DNA of 64,000 nucleotides from assembly GCA_020832545.1 (NCBI GenBank), contig JAFIEK010000007.1, positions 1-64,000 on the forward strand, given 5' to 3'. The DNA is from Pararhodobacter sp. Lineage in GTDB: Bacteria; Pseudomonadota; Alphaproteobacteria; Rhodobacterales; Rhodobacteraceae. Position numbers and translations under genes: made by a program. This document shows positions 1-8,819 of this stretch, in pieces (position 1 is the stretch's first letter; every line of letters starts with the position of its first letter). The notes under the pieces are model-generated. The model saw only the letters and a list, made by a program, of their open reading frames with translations. It was not told where the DNA came from and did no database searches.

Positions 1-1345
1 TGGCCTTGATCGGCATGCGCGAGCCGGTGCCATAGGCACCGCCGGTCCAGCCGGTGTTCACCAGCCAGCAATCCGCACCTTGCGCATTGATCTTGGCCTG
101 AAGCAGCTTGCCATAGGCCTCGGGCCTGCGCGGCATGAACGGCGCGCCGAAGCAGGTGCTGAAGGTGGGCTCGGGCTCGGTGACACCACGCTCGGTGCCC
201 GCCACTTTCGAAGTAAAGCCTGACAGGAAGTGATACATCGCCTGCGCCGGGGTCAGCCGCGCGATCGGCGGCAGCACGCCGAATGCATCGCAGGTCAGCA
301 TGATGACATTCTTCGGATGCCCTGCCAGCGAGGTCTCAGAGGCATTCGAGATAGCCTCCAGCGGATACGCAACGCGGGTGTTCGCCGTCAGGCTGTCATC
401 CTCGAAATCCAGTTCCAGCGTTTCGGGGTCAAACACCATGTTTTCGACCACCGAGGCAAAGCGCGAGGTCGTGGCATAGATCTCAGGCTCGGCCAGTGGG
501 TCAAGGTTGATGGTCTTGGCGTAGCAGCCACCTTCGAAATTGAAGATCCCTGACTTTGACCAGCCATGCTCATCATCGCCGACCAGAGTGCGCCCGGGAT
601 CAGCCGAAAGCGTAGTCTTGCCTGTGCCCGACAGGCCAAAGAACACAGCAGATTCCTCGGTGTCGCCAATCGCATGGTTGGCCGAGCAATGCATCGGCAT
701 GATGCCTTTTTCCGGCAGCAGATAGTTCAGCAGCGTGAACACGGACTTCTTGTTTTCGCCCGCGTATTCGGTGTTGGCGATCAGGATCAGCCGACGGTCA
801 AAATTGAGCGAAATCACCGTGTCGGTGCGGCAGCCATGGCGCACCGGATCAGCCTTGAAAGAGGGGCAGTTGATGATCGTCCAGTCAGGCGCGAAACTGC
901 CAAGCTCTTCATGCGTCGGGCGCCGCAGGAGATGGCGGATAAACAGACCGTGCCACGCCAGTTCGGTCACAAGACGCACATCCAGCCGATGCGCCGGATC
1001 AGCGCCGCCATAGAGGTCCTGCACAAAGTAGTCGCGGCCCTTCATATGCGCCAGCATGTCGTCATACAGCCGGTCAAACGCCTCGGGGGCCATGGGGGCG
1101 TTGTTTTCCCACCAGATGGTGTCTTCCACCGATGGTGTGCGCACAACGAACTTGTCCTTGGGCGAGCGGCCGGTAAACTTTCCGGTTTGGACCAGCAGCG
1201 CCCCGCCCTTGCCCAGCGTGCCCTCACCGCGCTCCAGCGCCGCCTGCACCAGCGCAGGTTCGATCAGGTTATATGCAACCGCACCAAGCCCGGTGATGCC
1301 CTGATCCTCAAGTCGCTGCTTGGGATTCACGCGTCCTGCCAACAT
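1..1345 (-). CDS. pckA: phosphoenolpyruvate carboxykinase (ATP), 3' end missing
   Basis: Converts oxaloacetate plus ATP to phosphoenolpyruvate, the first step of gluconeogenesis from C4 acids. About 448 residues are present and the C-terminus lies beyond the left edge; the family is usually about 530 residues. The P-loop GLSGTGKT lies near residues 237-244, preceded by the PCK signature around [18 protein letters not shown]. The ATG at 1345 begins [11 protein letters not shown] and has a GAGGAG ribosome site about 6 bases upstream. It is transcribed away from chvI, and the 329-base gap between them holds candidate operators. The gene order pckA next to chvI is typical of alphaproteobacteria. 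Identity is very secure. Confidence 0.97.
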   Translation of the reverse strand, partial: MLAGRVNPKQRLEDQGITGLGAVAYNLIEPALVQAALERGEGTLGKGGALLVQTGKFTGRSPKDKFVVRTPSVEDTIWWENNAPMAPEAFDRLYDDMLAHMKGRDYFVQDLYGGADPAHRLDVRLVTELAWHGLFIRHLLRRPTHEELGSFAPDWTIINCPSFKADPVRHGCRTDTVISLNFDRRLILIANTEYAGENKKSVFTLLNYLLPEKGIMPMHCSANHAIGDTEESAVFFGLSGTGKTTLSADPGRTLVGDDEHGWSKSGIFNFEGGCYAKTINLDPLAEPEIYATTSRFASVVENMVFDPETLELDFEDDSLTANTRVAYPLEAISNASETSLAGHPKNVIMLTCDAFGVLPPIARLTPAQAMYHFLSGFTSKVAGTERGVTEPEPTFSTCFGAPFMPRRPEAYGKLLQAKINAQGADCWLVNTGWTGGAYGTGSRMPIKA

Positions 1346-1485
1346 TTGCTCGCTCCTCGTGTCGTGCCAGACATGGCTGTCAAGCCAGCCCCCCTGCCTC
1401 CCGGGGGATCGGCGGCGCCGGAAACTGGCGTCGTCAAGGGCGCTATATCACGCTCGCCGCAGAAAGGAACAGGACACAATCAAGC

Positions 1486-1519
1486 AGTTAGCGCAACCAA
1501 TGGGCTGTTAACGCAAACT
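1486..1519. promoter_or_regulatory. two LacI-family-like operator boxes upstream of pckA
   Basis: AGTTAGCGCAACCA (1486-1499) and TGTTAACGCAAACT (1506-1519) share GTTA-CGCAA and lie exactly 20 bases apart, about two helical turns. Each matches 11 of 14 positions of TGTTAGCGCTAACA, the consensus type I recall for the LacI-family regulators CceR (Rhodobacter sphaeroides) and PckR-like proteins that control central carbon metabolism and pckA. The repeat is seen directly; the regulator is inferred. Confidence 0.45.
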
Positions 1520-1604
1520 CACGCTCAGCGCGAAGATTGTGGCTGCATTTTAGGGAAAAGGCGACTTTTCCGCGGCTATTCTGTGCCCGATTCGTACTAT
1601 TCAG

Positions 1605-1633
1605 TTGATTCTCGACAACAAAAAACAGACAAT
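1605..1633 (+). promoter_or_regulatory. candidate promoter of chvI
   Basis: TTGATT and GACAAT are separated by 17 bases, each matching 4 of 6 positions of the sigma70 boxes, and sit about 41 bases upstream of the chvI ATG. The surrounding AT-rich sequence fits a promoter. This is weak evidence by itself. Confidence 0.3.
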
Positions 1634-1674
1634 AGCGAAAAAATATAACCAGAGCAGAGTATGAGGACAGGCCC

Positions 1675-2376
1675 ATGTCGAAGATAGCCCTTGTCGACGA
1701 TGACAGAAACATTCTGACCTCGGTCGCGATCTCGCTTGAGGCCGAAGGATTCGAGGTTGAGACCTATAATGACGGCCAGTCAGCGCTGGACGCCTTCAAC
1801 CGCAAGCTGCCGGACATGGCGGTGCTTGACATCAAGATGCCCCGGATGGACGGGATGGAACTGTTGCAGCGTCTGCGCCAGAAAACGCAGATGCCGGTGA
1901 TTTTTCTGACCTCCAAGGATGATGAGATCGACGAGGTTCTTGGCCTGCGTATGGGGGCCGATGACTATGTCAAGAAACCATTTTCGCAACGGCTTCTGAT
2001 TGAACGGATCCGCTCTCTGTTGCGTCGCCAGCAGGCGGTGGAGAACGACGAGGTCGGCACGACCGAGGAAACCAAGGTCATGGTGCGGGGCGGATTGACG
2101 ATGGACCCGCTGCGCCATTCGGTGACATGGAAAGGTCAGGACGTAACCCTGACGGTGACCGAGTTCCTGTTGCTTCAGGCACTTGCCCAGCGGCCCGGCT
2201 TTGTGAAAAGCCGCGACCAGTTGATGGACGTGGCCTATGATGACCAGGTCTATGTCGACGATCGCACCATCGACAGCCATATCAAACGCCTGCGCAAGAA
2301 GATGCGGTCGGTCGATTCCGAGTTTTCATCGATCGAAACGCTCTACGGGATCGGCTACAAATACAATGAAGCCTGA
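1675..2376 (+). CDS. chvI: response regulator ChvI
   Basis: OmpR-type transcription factor of the ChvG/ChvI two-component system, which in rhizobia and agrobacteria controls envelope, acid and host-related genes. The N-terminal receiver has the acidic pocket DDD at 8-10, phospho-acceptor Asp52, Thr79 and Lys101. The C-terminal winged-helix domain covers roughly residues 135-230 and ends in the usual GIGYKYN motif. At 233 residues it has the usual length. The sensor gene chvG follows after 31 bases. The start is the ATG preceded by GAGGACAG. Confidence 0.95.
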   Translation: MSKIALVDDDRNILTSVAISLEAEGFEVETYNDGQSALDAFNRKLPDMAVLDIKMPRMDGMELLQRLRQKTQMPVIFLTSKDDEIDEVLGLRMGADDYVKKPFSQRLLIERIRSLLRRQQAVENDEVGTTEETKVMVRGGLTMDPLRHSVTWKGQDVTLTVTEFLLLQALAQRPGFVKSRDQLMDVAYDDQVYVDDRTIDSHIKRLRKKMRSVDSEFSSIETLYGIGYKYNEA

Positions 2377-2407
2377 GAACAGCGCGTAACCGAGACCTGC
2401 AATCCCC

Positions 2408-4126
2408 ATGGCCGCAGAGACACAGGTGATCAGAGAGACCGGCGGATCGGGCAACGAGGTCGTTCTGGGCGAGGACTGGGTTCGCCCGCAGAGCGCGGTC
2501 GACACCGAGGTGCGCATCCGCCGCGCGCGCCGCGGCATCTTGTCGATCTTTCGCTCACCACTTGCGCGCAAGATCATCCTTTTCAACATGCTCGCACTGG
2601 TTCTGCTGGTTTCGGGGGTGCTGTTCACCAACCCGTTCCGCGACACCCTCGCGCGCCAGCATCAGACCGCGCTGGTGTCGCAGGCCGAGGGGCTGGCCGA
2701 TCTGTTTGCGGTGCTGCCTGCCATCGGGGGGCTGGACGCCTATGACGACCCGCAATCACAGGCCTTGCGCGCACAAGCCCTGACCCGCCTGACCCTGTCC
2801 CCTGAGACCGAGGTGCTTCTGATTGCCGCCGACGGCACGATCGAAGCCGCACAGCGCGGCCAGCGGGCACGGACGTCAACCCCGGTCGATCAGCTGGCGC
2901 TGGACGACCGTCGCACCGTGATCTCGGACGCGCTTGATTCCATCTGGCATCTGCTGGCCCGTCTTAGCCCGTCGCAGGGCACAATGGCGCCAGACTCCGC
3001 AACCCTTGTGGCGCAACTGCACGACACCGCGATGTCCGGAACCAGCACTGGCCGGGTGATCCGGCTTGAGAGCGGCTTTCGCATGGTCGTCGCCGCGCCA
3101 GTGTTCGCCGACGGCCAGCCCGTCGGCTCGGTCGTGATGCAGCAGATCCCGGTTGAGATCGATCGCATGCTCCGCGCCGAGCGCGAGCAGGTATTGCAGA
3201 TGTTTCTGGTGGCGTTGCTGGTCTCGGTGGGCCTCAGTCTGGTACTGGCCTCGACCATCGCCAACCCGCTCTCAGATCTGGCCACCGCAGCCGAACTCGG
3301 CCGCGACCGCAATGCGCGGCGCATGTCGCCCGGCCGCGTGCGCATCCCCGATCTGACCGGTCGCCCGGATGAGATCGGGCGCCTGTCATCGGCGATGCGC
3401 GGCATGGTCACGGCGCTCTATGACCGGATCGACGCCAATGAACAGTTCGCCGCCGATGTCGCCCACGAAATCAAGAACCCACTGGCCAGCCTGCGCTCGG
3501 CAGTGGGCACGCTGCGCGTGGCCAGACGCGAAGATCAGGTCACCCGGCTTCTGGACGTGATCGAGCATGATGTGCGTCGCCTGGATCGGTTGATTTCGGA
3601 CACATCGAATGCCTCGCGCCTGGACAGTGAACTGGTCAGGGAAGAGGAAGAGACCTTCAACCTTTGCAAGACGCTCGACAATCTCAGCCAGCATCTGGCG
3701 CAGGAAGCGCAGGCAAAAGGGGTCGAATTCATTTCGGAACTGCCGCGCGAGGCCATCCTGATTCAAGGGTTGGAAGCGCGGCTGGCGCAGGTCTTCGTGA
3801 ACCTCATCACCAACGCGATTTCGTTCTGCAACGAGGGGGATGCGGTTCGCATCTGGGCGCGCAAACGCGAAAACCGGGTGCTCATCGTGGTTGAGGACAC
3901 CGGACCGGGTATTCCTGAACAGGCCCTGACCAAGGTGTTCAAGCGCTTCTATTCCGAACGGCCACAGGATCAGTTCGGCAATCACTCGGGCCTTGGACTG
4001 GCAATTTCCAAACAAATCATCGAGGCCCACGGCGGCGTCATCTGGGCCGAGAACATTCGCCCCACCCACGCCGACCCGAATTCGCCGCCACTGGGCGCGC
4101 GGTTTGTCGTCGGTCTGCCATTGTGA
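2408..4126 (+). CDS. chvG: sensor histidine kinase ChvG
   Basis: Inner-membrane sensor partner of ChvI. A transmembrane segment near residues 57-77 and a second near 262-285 enclose a periplasmic sensor domain, followed by HAMP and then the HisKA domain with phospho-acceptor His353 in VAHEIKNPLASL. The ATPase domain has the N box NLITNAISF (about 465), VEDTGPGIPE and GLGLAIS. At 572 residues it is complete. Its stop overlaps the GTG start of hprK (GTGA), so the kinase and HPr kinase are probably translated together. The first 45 residues are cytoplasmic and charged; a later start is possible. Confidence 0.94.
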   Translation: MAAETQVIRETGGSGNEVVLGEDWVRPQSAVDTEVRIRRARRGILSIFRSPLARKIILFNMLALVLLVSGVLFTNPFRDTLARQHQTALVSQAEGLADLFAVLPAIGGLDAYDDPQSQALRAQALTRLTLSPETEVLLIAADGTIEAAQRGQRARTSTPVDQLALDDRRTVISDALDSIWHLLARLSPSQGTMAPDSATLVAQLHDTAMSGTSTGRVIRLESGFRMVVAAPVFADGQPVGSVVMQQIPVEIDRMLRAEREQVLQMFLVALLVSVGLSLVLASTIANPLSDLATAAELGRDRNARRMSPGRVRIPDLTGRPDEIGRLSSAMRGMVTALYDRIDANEQFAADVAHEIKNPLASLRSAVGTLRVARREDQVTRLLDVIEHDVRRLDRLISDTSNASRLDSELVREEEETFNLCKTLDNLSQHLAQEAQAKGVEFISELPREAILIQGLEARLAQVFVNLITNAISFCNEGDAVRIWARKRENRVLIVVEDTGPGIPEQALTKVFKRFYSERPQDQFGNHSGLGLAISKQIIEAHGGVIWAENIRPTHADPNSPPLGARFVVGLPL

Positions 4127-4560
4127 ACGCAGCCCCCGCACCGCCAAACCTTCACGCCAGTGCAATCGCCTTCGGCCCCCAGGCGGGGGTCCTGATAACC
4201 GGGCCGTCAGGGTCAGGAAAGTCCACGCTGGCGCTGTCGCTGATCGACCAGGGCGCGCAGCTTGTGGCAGACGACCAGACCCTGATCGCCCGCGTCGACG
4301 CCGCCCTTTTTGCCCGCGCGCCGCAACCCATCGCCGGCCTGATCGAGGTTAGGGGCTTTGGCCTGATCCGCCTGCCCCCGCGACGACTGGCTCGCATCCG
4401 GCTGGTGATCGACCTTACCCATACTGAAGACACTCGACTGCCCCCCCTGCGGACCCACACTATTGCCGGCGTAACGCTACCGCTTTTGCATCCGGGGCCG
4501 ACACCGCTTTTACCAATTGCGATCCGGCACTATATCATGAAGCTGGAACAGGAGCAGTAA
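4123..4560 (+). CDS. hprK: short HPr kinase/phosphorylase
   Basis: ATP-dependent kinase for the regulatory serine of HPr. At 145 residues this is the short alphaproteobacterial form with only the catalytic domain; the N-terminal domain of the Gram-positive enzymes is absent. Walker A is GPSGSGKS at 27-34, and the VADDQ and IEVRGFGLI segments are typical. It begins with GTG overlapping the chvG stop by four bases. Its substrate HPr is encoded four genes downstream, as in many Rhodobacterales and Rhizobiales. Confidence 0.93.
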   Translation: MNAAPAPPNLHASAIAFGPQAGVLITGPSGSGKSTLALSLIDQGAQLVADDQTLIARVDAALFARAPQPIAGLIEVRGFGLIRLPPRRLARIRLVIDLTHTEDTRLPPLRTHTIAGVTLPLLHPGPTPLLPIAIRHYIMKLEQEQ

Positions 4561-4569
4561 GGCAGGCAG

Positions 4570-5472
4570 ATGTCCGGGCAGATCGGTCAAAGGGTCAATA
4601 TGTTGATAGTTTCGGGCCCGTCCGGTGCCGGGCGGTCTTCAGCCATCAATGCGCTTGAGGATCTGGGTTTCGAGGCGATCGACAACCTGCCACTGTCGAT
4701 CATTCCGCGCCTTCTTGACGGCCCGCCCTTGCCCCGCCCGGTAGCGCTGGGTGTCGATGTGCGTAACCGCGATTTCTCGACCAATGGCATGATCGAACTT
4801 CTGGACCGGTTGCACCGTGCGCCGGGTGTCAGCGCCGAACTTCTGTTTCTGGATTGCGACACTGACACGCTGGTGCGCCGCTATTCCGAAACCCGCCGCC
4901 GACACCCGCTCAGCCCCGATGACACGCCGCTCACCGGTATCCTGCGCGAGCAGGAACTTCTGGTGCCGATCCGCGAACGCGCCGATGTGCTGATTGACAC
5001 TTCGGCCCTGACCCCGCATCAACTGCGCGCCGAAATCGGGAACTGGTTCGCCCCGCAGGCTGGCATGCCGATGACTTTGTCGGTGCAGTCCTTCTCCTAC
5101 AAACGCGGTCTACCGCGCGGGGTTGATATGGTTTTTGATTGCCGTTTTCTGACCAACCCGCACTGGGAACCTGAACTTCGGGCCCTTGACGGGCGGAATC
5201 CGGATGTTGTCGCACATATTGAGGCCGATCCGCGCTTTTCACCGTTCTTTGAGCGGGTGCACGAGCTGACCGCTTCGCTGCTGGAACCCTTTGTGGATGA
5301 AGGCAAGACCAGCCTGACCATCGCTTTCGGCTGCACCGGCGGCAAGCATCGTTCCGTCGCCATGGCCGAAAGATTGGCCAAAACGCTTGCGGATCAGGGC
5401 TGGCGGGTGTCAAAGAGGCACAGAGAGCTCGAACGACAGTCGAAAGACGGGCCAAGCGGGAAGCAAGGATAA
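4570..5472 (+). CDS. rapZ: RapZ-family nucleotide-binding protein
   Basis: RapZ (YvcJ/YhbJ) family. In Escherichia coli RapZ is an RNase E adaptor controlling GlmS synthesis; its role in alphaproteobacteria is less clear. Walker A is GPSGAGRS at residues 16-23, with the family's EAIDNLP and the C-terminal [10 protein letters not shown] motif. The length of 300 residues is close to normal. An internal Met11 (MLIVSG) could be an alternative start. It sits between hprK and the EIIA gene, the classic ptsN-region neighbourhood. Confidence 0.92.
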   Translation: MSGQIGQRVNMLIVSGPSGAGRSSAINALEDLGFEAIDNLPLSIIPRLLDGPPLPRPVALGVDVRNRDFSTNGMIELLDRLHRAPGVSAELLFLDCDTDTLVRRYSETRRRHPLSPDDTPLTGILREQELLVPIRERADVLIDTSALTPHQLRAEIGNWFAPQAGMPMTLSVQSFSYKRGLPRGVDMVFDCRFLTNPHWEPELRALDGRNPDVVAHIEADPRFSPFFERVHELTASLLEPFVDEGKTSLTIAFGCTGGKHRSVAMAERLAKTLADQGWRVSKRHRELERQSKDGPSGKQG

Positions 5473-5476
5473 GGGC

Positions 5477-5878
5477 GTGATCGGAATTGTGATCGTCGCG
5501 CATGGAGGTCTGGCGCGGGAATATCTGGCGGCTGTCGAACATGTTGTCGGCAAGCAAGAAGGTATCCGCGCGATCTCGATCGAATATGATCATGATCGCA
5601 ATGCAAAGCAGGATGAGATTATCCTGGCGGCGAATGCCGTGGATACCGGCAAAGGGGTCCTTGTGGTGACCGACATGTTCGGCGGATCGCCCTCCAATCT
5701 GTCGCTGCCCGCCTGTCTTCCCGCCAACCGGCGCATCCTTTACGGTGCTAACTTGCCGATGCTGATCAAGCTCGCAAAATCAAGACATTACAGCGTGGCC
5801 GAGGCCACCGCCCTGGCACTGGAAGCCGGGCGAAAATATATCAACAGCCTTGAAGTGACCGGGAGGCAGGGAATTTGA
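5477..5878 (+). CDS. PTS EIIA component, mannose/fructose type
   Basis: A 133-residue IIA domain of the mannose family with active-site His9 in VIVAHGG. The GTG at 5477 is chosen because it follows AAGGAT at good spacing and gives the usual family length; an ATG at 5387 would overlap rapZ by 86 bases and add unrelated residues. No IIB, IIC or IID genes are nearby, so a regulatory phosphorelay role rather than sugar transport is inferred. The stop overlaps the TTG start of the HPr gene. Confidence 0.9.
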   Translation: MIGIVIVAHGGLAREYLAAVEHVVGKQEGIRAISIEYDHDRNAKQDEIILAANAVDTGKGVLVVTDMFGGSPSNLSLPACLPANRRILYGANLPMLIKLAKSRHYSVAEATALALEAGRKYINSLEVTGRQGI

Positions 5879-6147
5879 GTGCTGAGCGCATACTGAAGAT
5901 CGTCAACGAGAAGGGCTTGCATGCCCGCGCCTCTGCCCGGTTTGTCGAGGTCGTCGAAAAATTCGACGCCAGCGCCGAGGTGGAAAAGGACGGCATGAGC
6001 GTGTCAGGCGATTCGATCATGGGCCTTTTGATGCTCGCCGCCTCACGAGGGACTGAAATTCTGGTACGCACCACAGGCACGCAATCCGAGGCCCTTATCG
6101 ATGCCTTGGAAAAGCTGGTCGACGAACGCTTCGGCGAAACATTCTGA
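5875..6147 (+). CDS. ptsH: phosphocarrier protein HPr
   Basis: Ninety-residue HPr with catalytic His16 in GLHARAS, the site phosphorylated by enzyme I, and Ser47 in SGDSIMGLLML, the position phosphorylated by HprK. Having both sites supports a working HprK-HPr regulatory pair. It starts with TTG overlapping the stop of the EIIA gene by four bases, so expression is coupled to the upstream genes. Enzyme I is not in this window. Confidence 0.95.
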   Translation: MSAERILKIVNEKGLHARASARFVEVVEKFDASAEVEKDGMSVSGDSIMGLLMLAASRGTEILVRTTGTQSEALIDALEKLVDERFGETF

Positions 6148-6154
6148 CGCGGTA

Positions 6155-7030
6155 TCAGCGGGTCGGAACCGGGACCTCGCCACGATAATCGTAGAATCCG
6201 CGTTGTGTCTTGCGTCCCAGCCATCCCGCTTCGACATATTTTGTCAGCAAGGGGCAGGGCCGGTACTTGGTATCTGCCAACCCGTCATGCAGCACATTCA
6301 TGATCGCCAGACAGGTGTCCAGCCCAATGAAATCCGCCAGTTCCAGCGGCCCCATCGGGTGATTCGCGCCCAGCTTCAGCGACTCGTCGATCGAGCGGAC
6401 ATTGCCGACGCCTTCATAGAGCGTATAGACCGCCTCATTGATCATCGGCATCAGGATCCGGTTAACAATGAAGGCCGGGAAATCCTCGGCGCTCGCCGCC
6501 GTTTTGCCCAGTGTTTCCACAACTTTCAGCATCGACTGATAAGTCGCGTCATCAGTGGCGATCCCGCGGATCAGCTCTACCAGTTGCATCACCGGCACCG
6601 GGTTCATGAAGTGGAACCCCATGAATTTCTCGGGCCTGTCGGTGCGGCTGGCCAGCCGGGTGATCGAAATCGACGAGGTGTTCGAGGTCAGGATAGTGTG
6701 CGGTTTCAGATGCGGGTGCAGGTCTTCGAAGATGGCCTGCTTGATCGTCTCGCGCTCGGTCGCGGCTTCGATGATCAGATCCGATGGACCCAGATCTGCC
6801 AGCCGCGTGGTCGTACGGATCCGCGCCATAGCCGCGGCCTTGTCCTCAGCCGAGAGTTTCTCTCGTGAGACCTGACGTTCCAGATTCTTGTCAATCAGCG
6901 CCACGGCTTTGTCCAGCGCCTCCTGAGCGATGTCGTTGAGCAGAACATCGAACCCGGCAACAGCGAAAACATGGGCGATGCCATTGCCCATCTGCCCCGC
7001 ACCCACGATCCCGACGGTTCTGATATCCAT
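6155..7030 (-). CDS. 3-hydroxybutyryl-CoA dehydrogenase
   Basis: Oxidises (S)-3-hydroxybutyryl-CoA with NAD(P) in short-chain acyl-CoA metabolism. The 291 residues match the family length. The Rossmann motif GAGQMG is at residues 10-15 and the catalytic His is in GFHFMNP, residue 140. The C-terminal helical domain carries GLGANHPMGPLELADF-like sequence. The ATG at 7030 has a GAGGGCAG site; the longer upstream reading frame adds non-family sequence and was rejected. It is convergent with HPr, with only seven bases between the stops. Confidence 0.94.
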   Translation of the reverse strand: MDIRTVGIVGAGQMGNGIAHVFAVAGFDVLLNDIAQEALDKAVALIDKNLERQVSREKLSAEDKAAAMARIRTTTRLADLGPSDLIIEAATERETIKQAIFEDLHPHLKPHTILTSNTSSISITRLASRTDRPEKFMGFHFMNPVPVMQLVELIRGIATDDATYQSMLKVVETLGKTAASAEDFPAFIVNRILMPMINEAVYTLYEGVGNVRSIDESLKLGANHPMGPLELADFIGLDTCLAIMNVLHDGLADTKYRPCPLLTKYVEAGWLGRKTQRGFYDYRGEVPVPTR

Positions 7031-7177
7031 GTCTGCCCTCGCGCACTTTTCTGGGGTGACCTTATGCCCCACGCCGCGACGGGCGCAAGCCTTTAGCGCG
7101 GTGATCCCCTCACGGTAAGGGCTTGGTAACGCTTTGCTCGGATACTTGGAACCGGGTGTAGAAAGTGAAGTGGTGTC

Positions 7178-7840
7178 ATGCAACGGATTCAACCGGACTT
7201 TTCGGGCGTTTTGCCTGTTTCTCTCACAATGGCCGCTTCGTCGCGCCATGAAGGGCTTATGCTGATTGGCGCAGGCGGGCCTACACTGCTGTATGATCCG
7301 CTTTTGTGGCGCGTGGTGCAGCGGCTCCTGTCGCCACAGGCCCAGATCGAAGGGGTGGACAGTCGCCTGAATGACCCTGTTCTGATCGACCGGGCGGCCT
7401 CGGCGCGGGCCTTCGTCATGCTGCTGCCGCCACTCGGCAATCAGGGGAACTCACTCTATAGCGTCCATCCCCGCCGCAACGACAGGTTCTTGACCGCCCG
7501 TCCGGCGTTGAAGGCCCTGTTCCCCGAAGTTGATTTCACCGAGTTCGATTTTACCGGCCACATGCTGGGCACGCTTGCCGCAACTTGTGCTGAGCGCTTT
7601 GCCGAGACCCGGCAGATACTGCGACAGAACTGGCTTGAGAAGCTGTCGGCGCTGCTGGTGCAGCTGCCGGAGCAGGGCTTGCTGTTGCATCTGCCCGGCC
7701 CCGCCTGGCTGCCCCTTCCTGTGTCCGAACTTGCCAGGTGCAAGCAACCGGTGCTGGCAGTCGATTGCGCCGACCGGGCGGACGCCGCGAACAGGCTGCG
7801 CACCGCCCTCGGGTCAACTTTGGCCCCGCTTTATGCCTGA
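7178..7840 (+). CDS. DUF6473-like protein, short form
   Basis: A 220-residue protein of unknown function. The central segment with VHPRRNDRF followed by EVDFTEFDFTGHML closely resembles the DUF6473 family of Rhodobacterales as I remember it. That family normally has about 50-60 more N-terminal residues, including a GGTETYGKF-like loop, which are missing here. No signal peptide or membrane segment is visible. It stands alone between hbd and etfA, convergent with etfA across a strong hairpin. The family call is from memory. Confidence 0.6.
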   Translation: MQRIQPDFSGVLPVSLTMAASSRHEGLMLIGAGGPTLLYDPLLWRVVQRLLSPQAQIEGVDSRLNDPVLIDRAASARAFVMLLPPLGNQGNSLYSVHPRRNDRFLTARPALKALFPEVDFTEFDFTGHMLGTLAATCAERFAETRQILRQNWLEKLSALLVQLPEQGLLLHLPGPAWLPLPVSELARCKQPVLAVDCADRADAANRLRTALGSTLAPLYA

Positions 7841-7848
7841 AACGCAAT

Positions 7849-7872
7849 CGGCCCGCCAACAAGGGCGGGCCG
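7849..7872. terminator. hairpin between convergent genes
   Basis: A perfect 9-bp stem CGGCCCGCC/GGCGGGCCG with a 6-base loop lies between the stop of the DUF6473-like gene and the end of etfA. An outer AACGCAA/TTGCGTT pair (7841-7847, 7888-7894) could extend the structure. There is no U tract, but the position suits a shared terminator. Confidence 0.5.
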
Positions 7873-7892
7873 TGGGGTCATTTGGGTTTGCG

Positions 7893-8819
7893 TTACAGCT
7901 TTTCGGTCAGTTCCGGCACAATCTGGAACAGATCGCCGACCAGCCCGTAATCGGCCACCTGGAAGATCGGGGCCTCTTCGTCCTTGTTGATGGCGACGAT
8001 GACCTTGCTGTCCTTCATCCCCGCCAGATGCTGGATCGCCCCGGAAATGCCGACCGCGATATAGAGCTGCGGCGCCACCACCTTGCCGGTCTGGCCCACC
8101 TGCCAATCGTTGGGCGCATAGCCCGAATCGACCGCCGCGCGCGAGGCGCCGACCGCGGCGCCCAGCTTGTCGGCCAGCCCCTCGATCATGGCAAAATTCT
8201 CTTCCGAACCGATACCGCGCCCGCCCGAAACCACGATCCCGGCCGAGGTCAGCTCAGGCCGGTCCGAGGCTGCGACCTTGTCTTCCACCCATTCCGACAG
8301 GCCCGGGTTGGCGGGCACGTCGATGGTTTCAACCGGGGCCGAACCGCCCTCGCCCGCCGCATCAAAGGTCGAGGTGCGCACAGTGACGACCTTCACCTTG
8401 TCCGACGACTTGACGGTCTGGACGGCGTTGCCCGCATAGATCGGGCGCTCGAAGGTGTCGGCATCGACCACGCCCGACACATCGGAAATCACCATCACAT
8501 CCAGCAGGGCCGCAACCCGCGGCAGGATGTTCTTGGCATCCGTCGTGGCGGGCGCAAAGATGTGGCTGTAGCCATCGGCCAGGCTGGCAATCAGCGCGGC
8601 GGTCGGTTCGGCCAGCCGGTGACCCAGGCTCGCATCCTCGGCAACCAGCACCTTGGTCACGCCATCGATTTTCGCGGCATCAGTGCCCGCGTCAGCCGCG
8701 CGCGCACCGGCGCAGAGCACCGTCACATCGCCCGCCAGCTTGGCTGCCGTCACGGCCTTGGCAGTCGCATCGCGGTTCAGCGCCCCGTCGGTCACTTCGG
8801 CAAGAAGAAGAACGGCCAT
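7893..8819 (-). CDS. etfA: electron transfer flavoprotein subunit alpha
   Basis: FAD-carrying subunit that accepts electrons from acyl-CoA dehydrogenases and passes them to ETF:ubiquinone oxidoreductase. It has 308 residues. The C-terminal FAD domain shows [12 protein letters not shown], the AVDSGY segment and [14 protein letters not shown], all signatures of the family. The ATG at 8819 overlaps the etfB stop (TGATG), so the two subunits are translationally coupled. Confidence 0.97.
   Translation of the reverse strand: MAVLLLAEVTDGALNRDATAKAVTAAKLAGDVTVLCAGARAADAGTDAAKIDGVTKVLVAEDASLGHRLAEPTAALIASLADGYSHIFAPATTDAKNILPRVAALLDVMVISDVSGVVDADTFERPIYAGNAVQTVKSSDKVKVVTVRTSTFDAAGEGGSAPVETIDVPANPGLSEWVEDKVAASDRPELTSAGIVVSGGRGIGSEENFAMIEGLADKLGAAVGASRAAVDSGYAPNDWQVGQTGKVVAPQLYIAVGISGAIQHLAGMKDSKVIVAINKDEEAPIFQVADYGLVGDLFQIVPELTEKL

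Larger units (their letters stand above)
1346..1674. promoter_or_regulatory. divergent pckA/chvI promoter region
   Basis: This 329-base gap has no credible gene; short ORFs crossing it lack ribosome sites and family character. It is more AT-rich toward chvI. Directly visible are two similar half-palindromic boxes (1486-1499 and 1506-1519), a 7-bp inverted repeat GGAAAAG/CTTTTCC (1554-1571), and a plausible sigma70-type promoter toward chvI (TTGATT at 1605-1610, 17-base spacer, GACAAT at 1628-1633). Each assignment of function is inference. Confidence 0.6.

Noticed and set aside
566-1648. 360-residue plus-strand ORF over pckA
   Set aside because: It is antisense to the pckA reading frame, lacks family features, and arises from the skewed third-position GC of the real gene.
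1488-1712. Minus-strand 74-residue ORF in the pckA-chvI gap
   Set aside because: It overlaps the chvI start and the operator boxes, has no ribosome site, and resembles no family.
5387-5476. ATG start for the EIIA gene at 5387
   Set aside because: It would overlap rapZ by 86 bases and add 30 residues not belonging to the IIA domain; the GTG at 5477 has a ribosome site and gives the usual length.
6155-7249. 364-residue version of 3-hydroxybutyryl-CoA dehydrogenase
   Set aside because: The 73 extra N-terminal residues precede the Rossmann strand that normally begins the protein and would overlap the next gene's leader.
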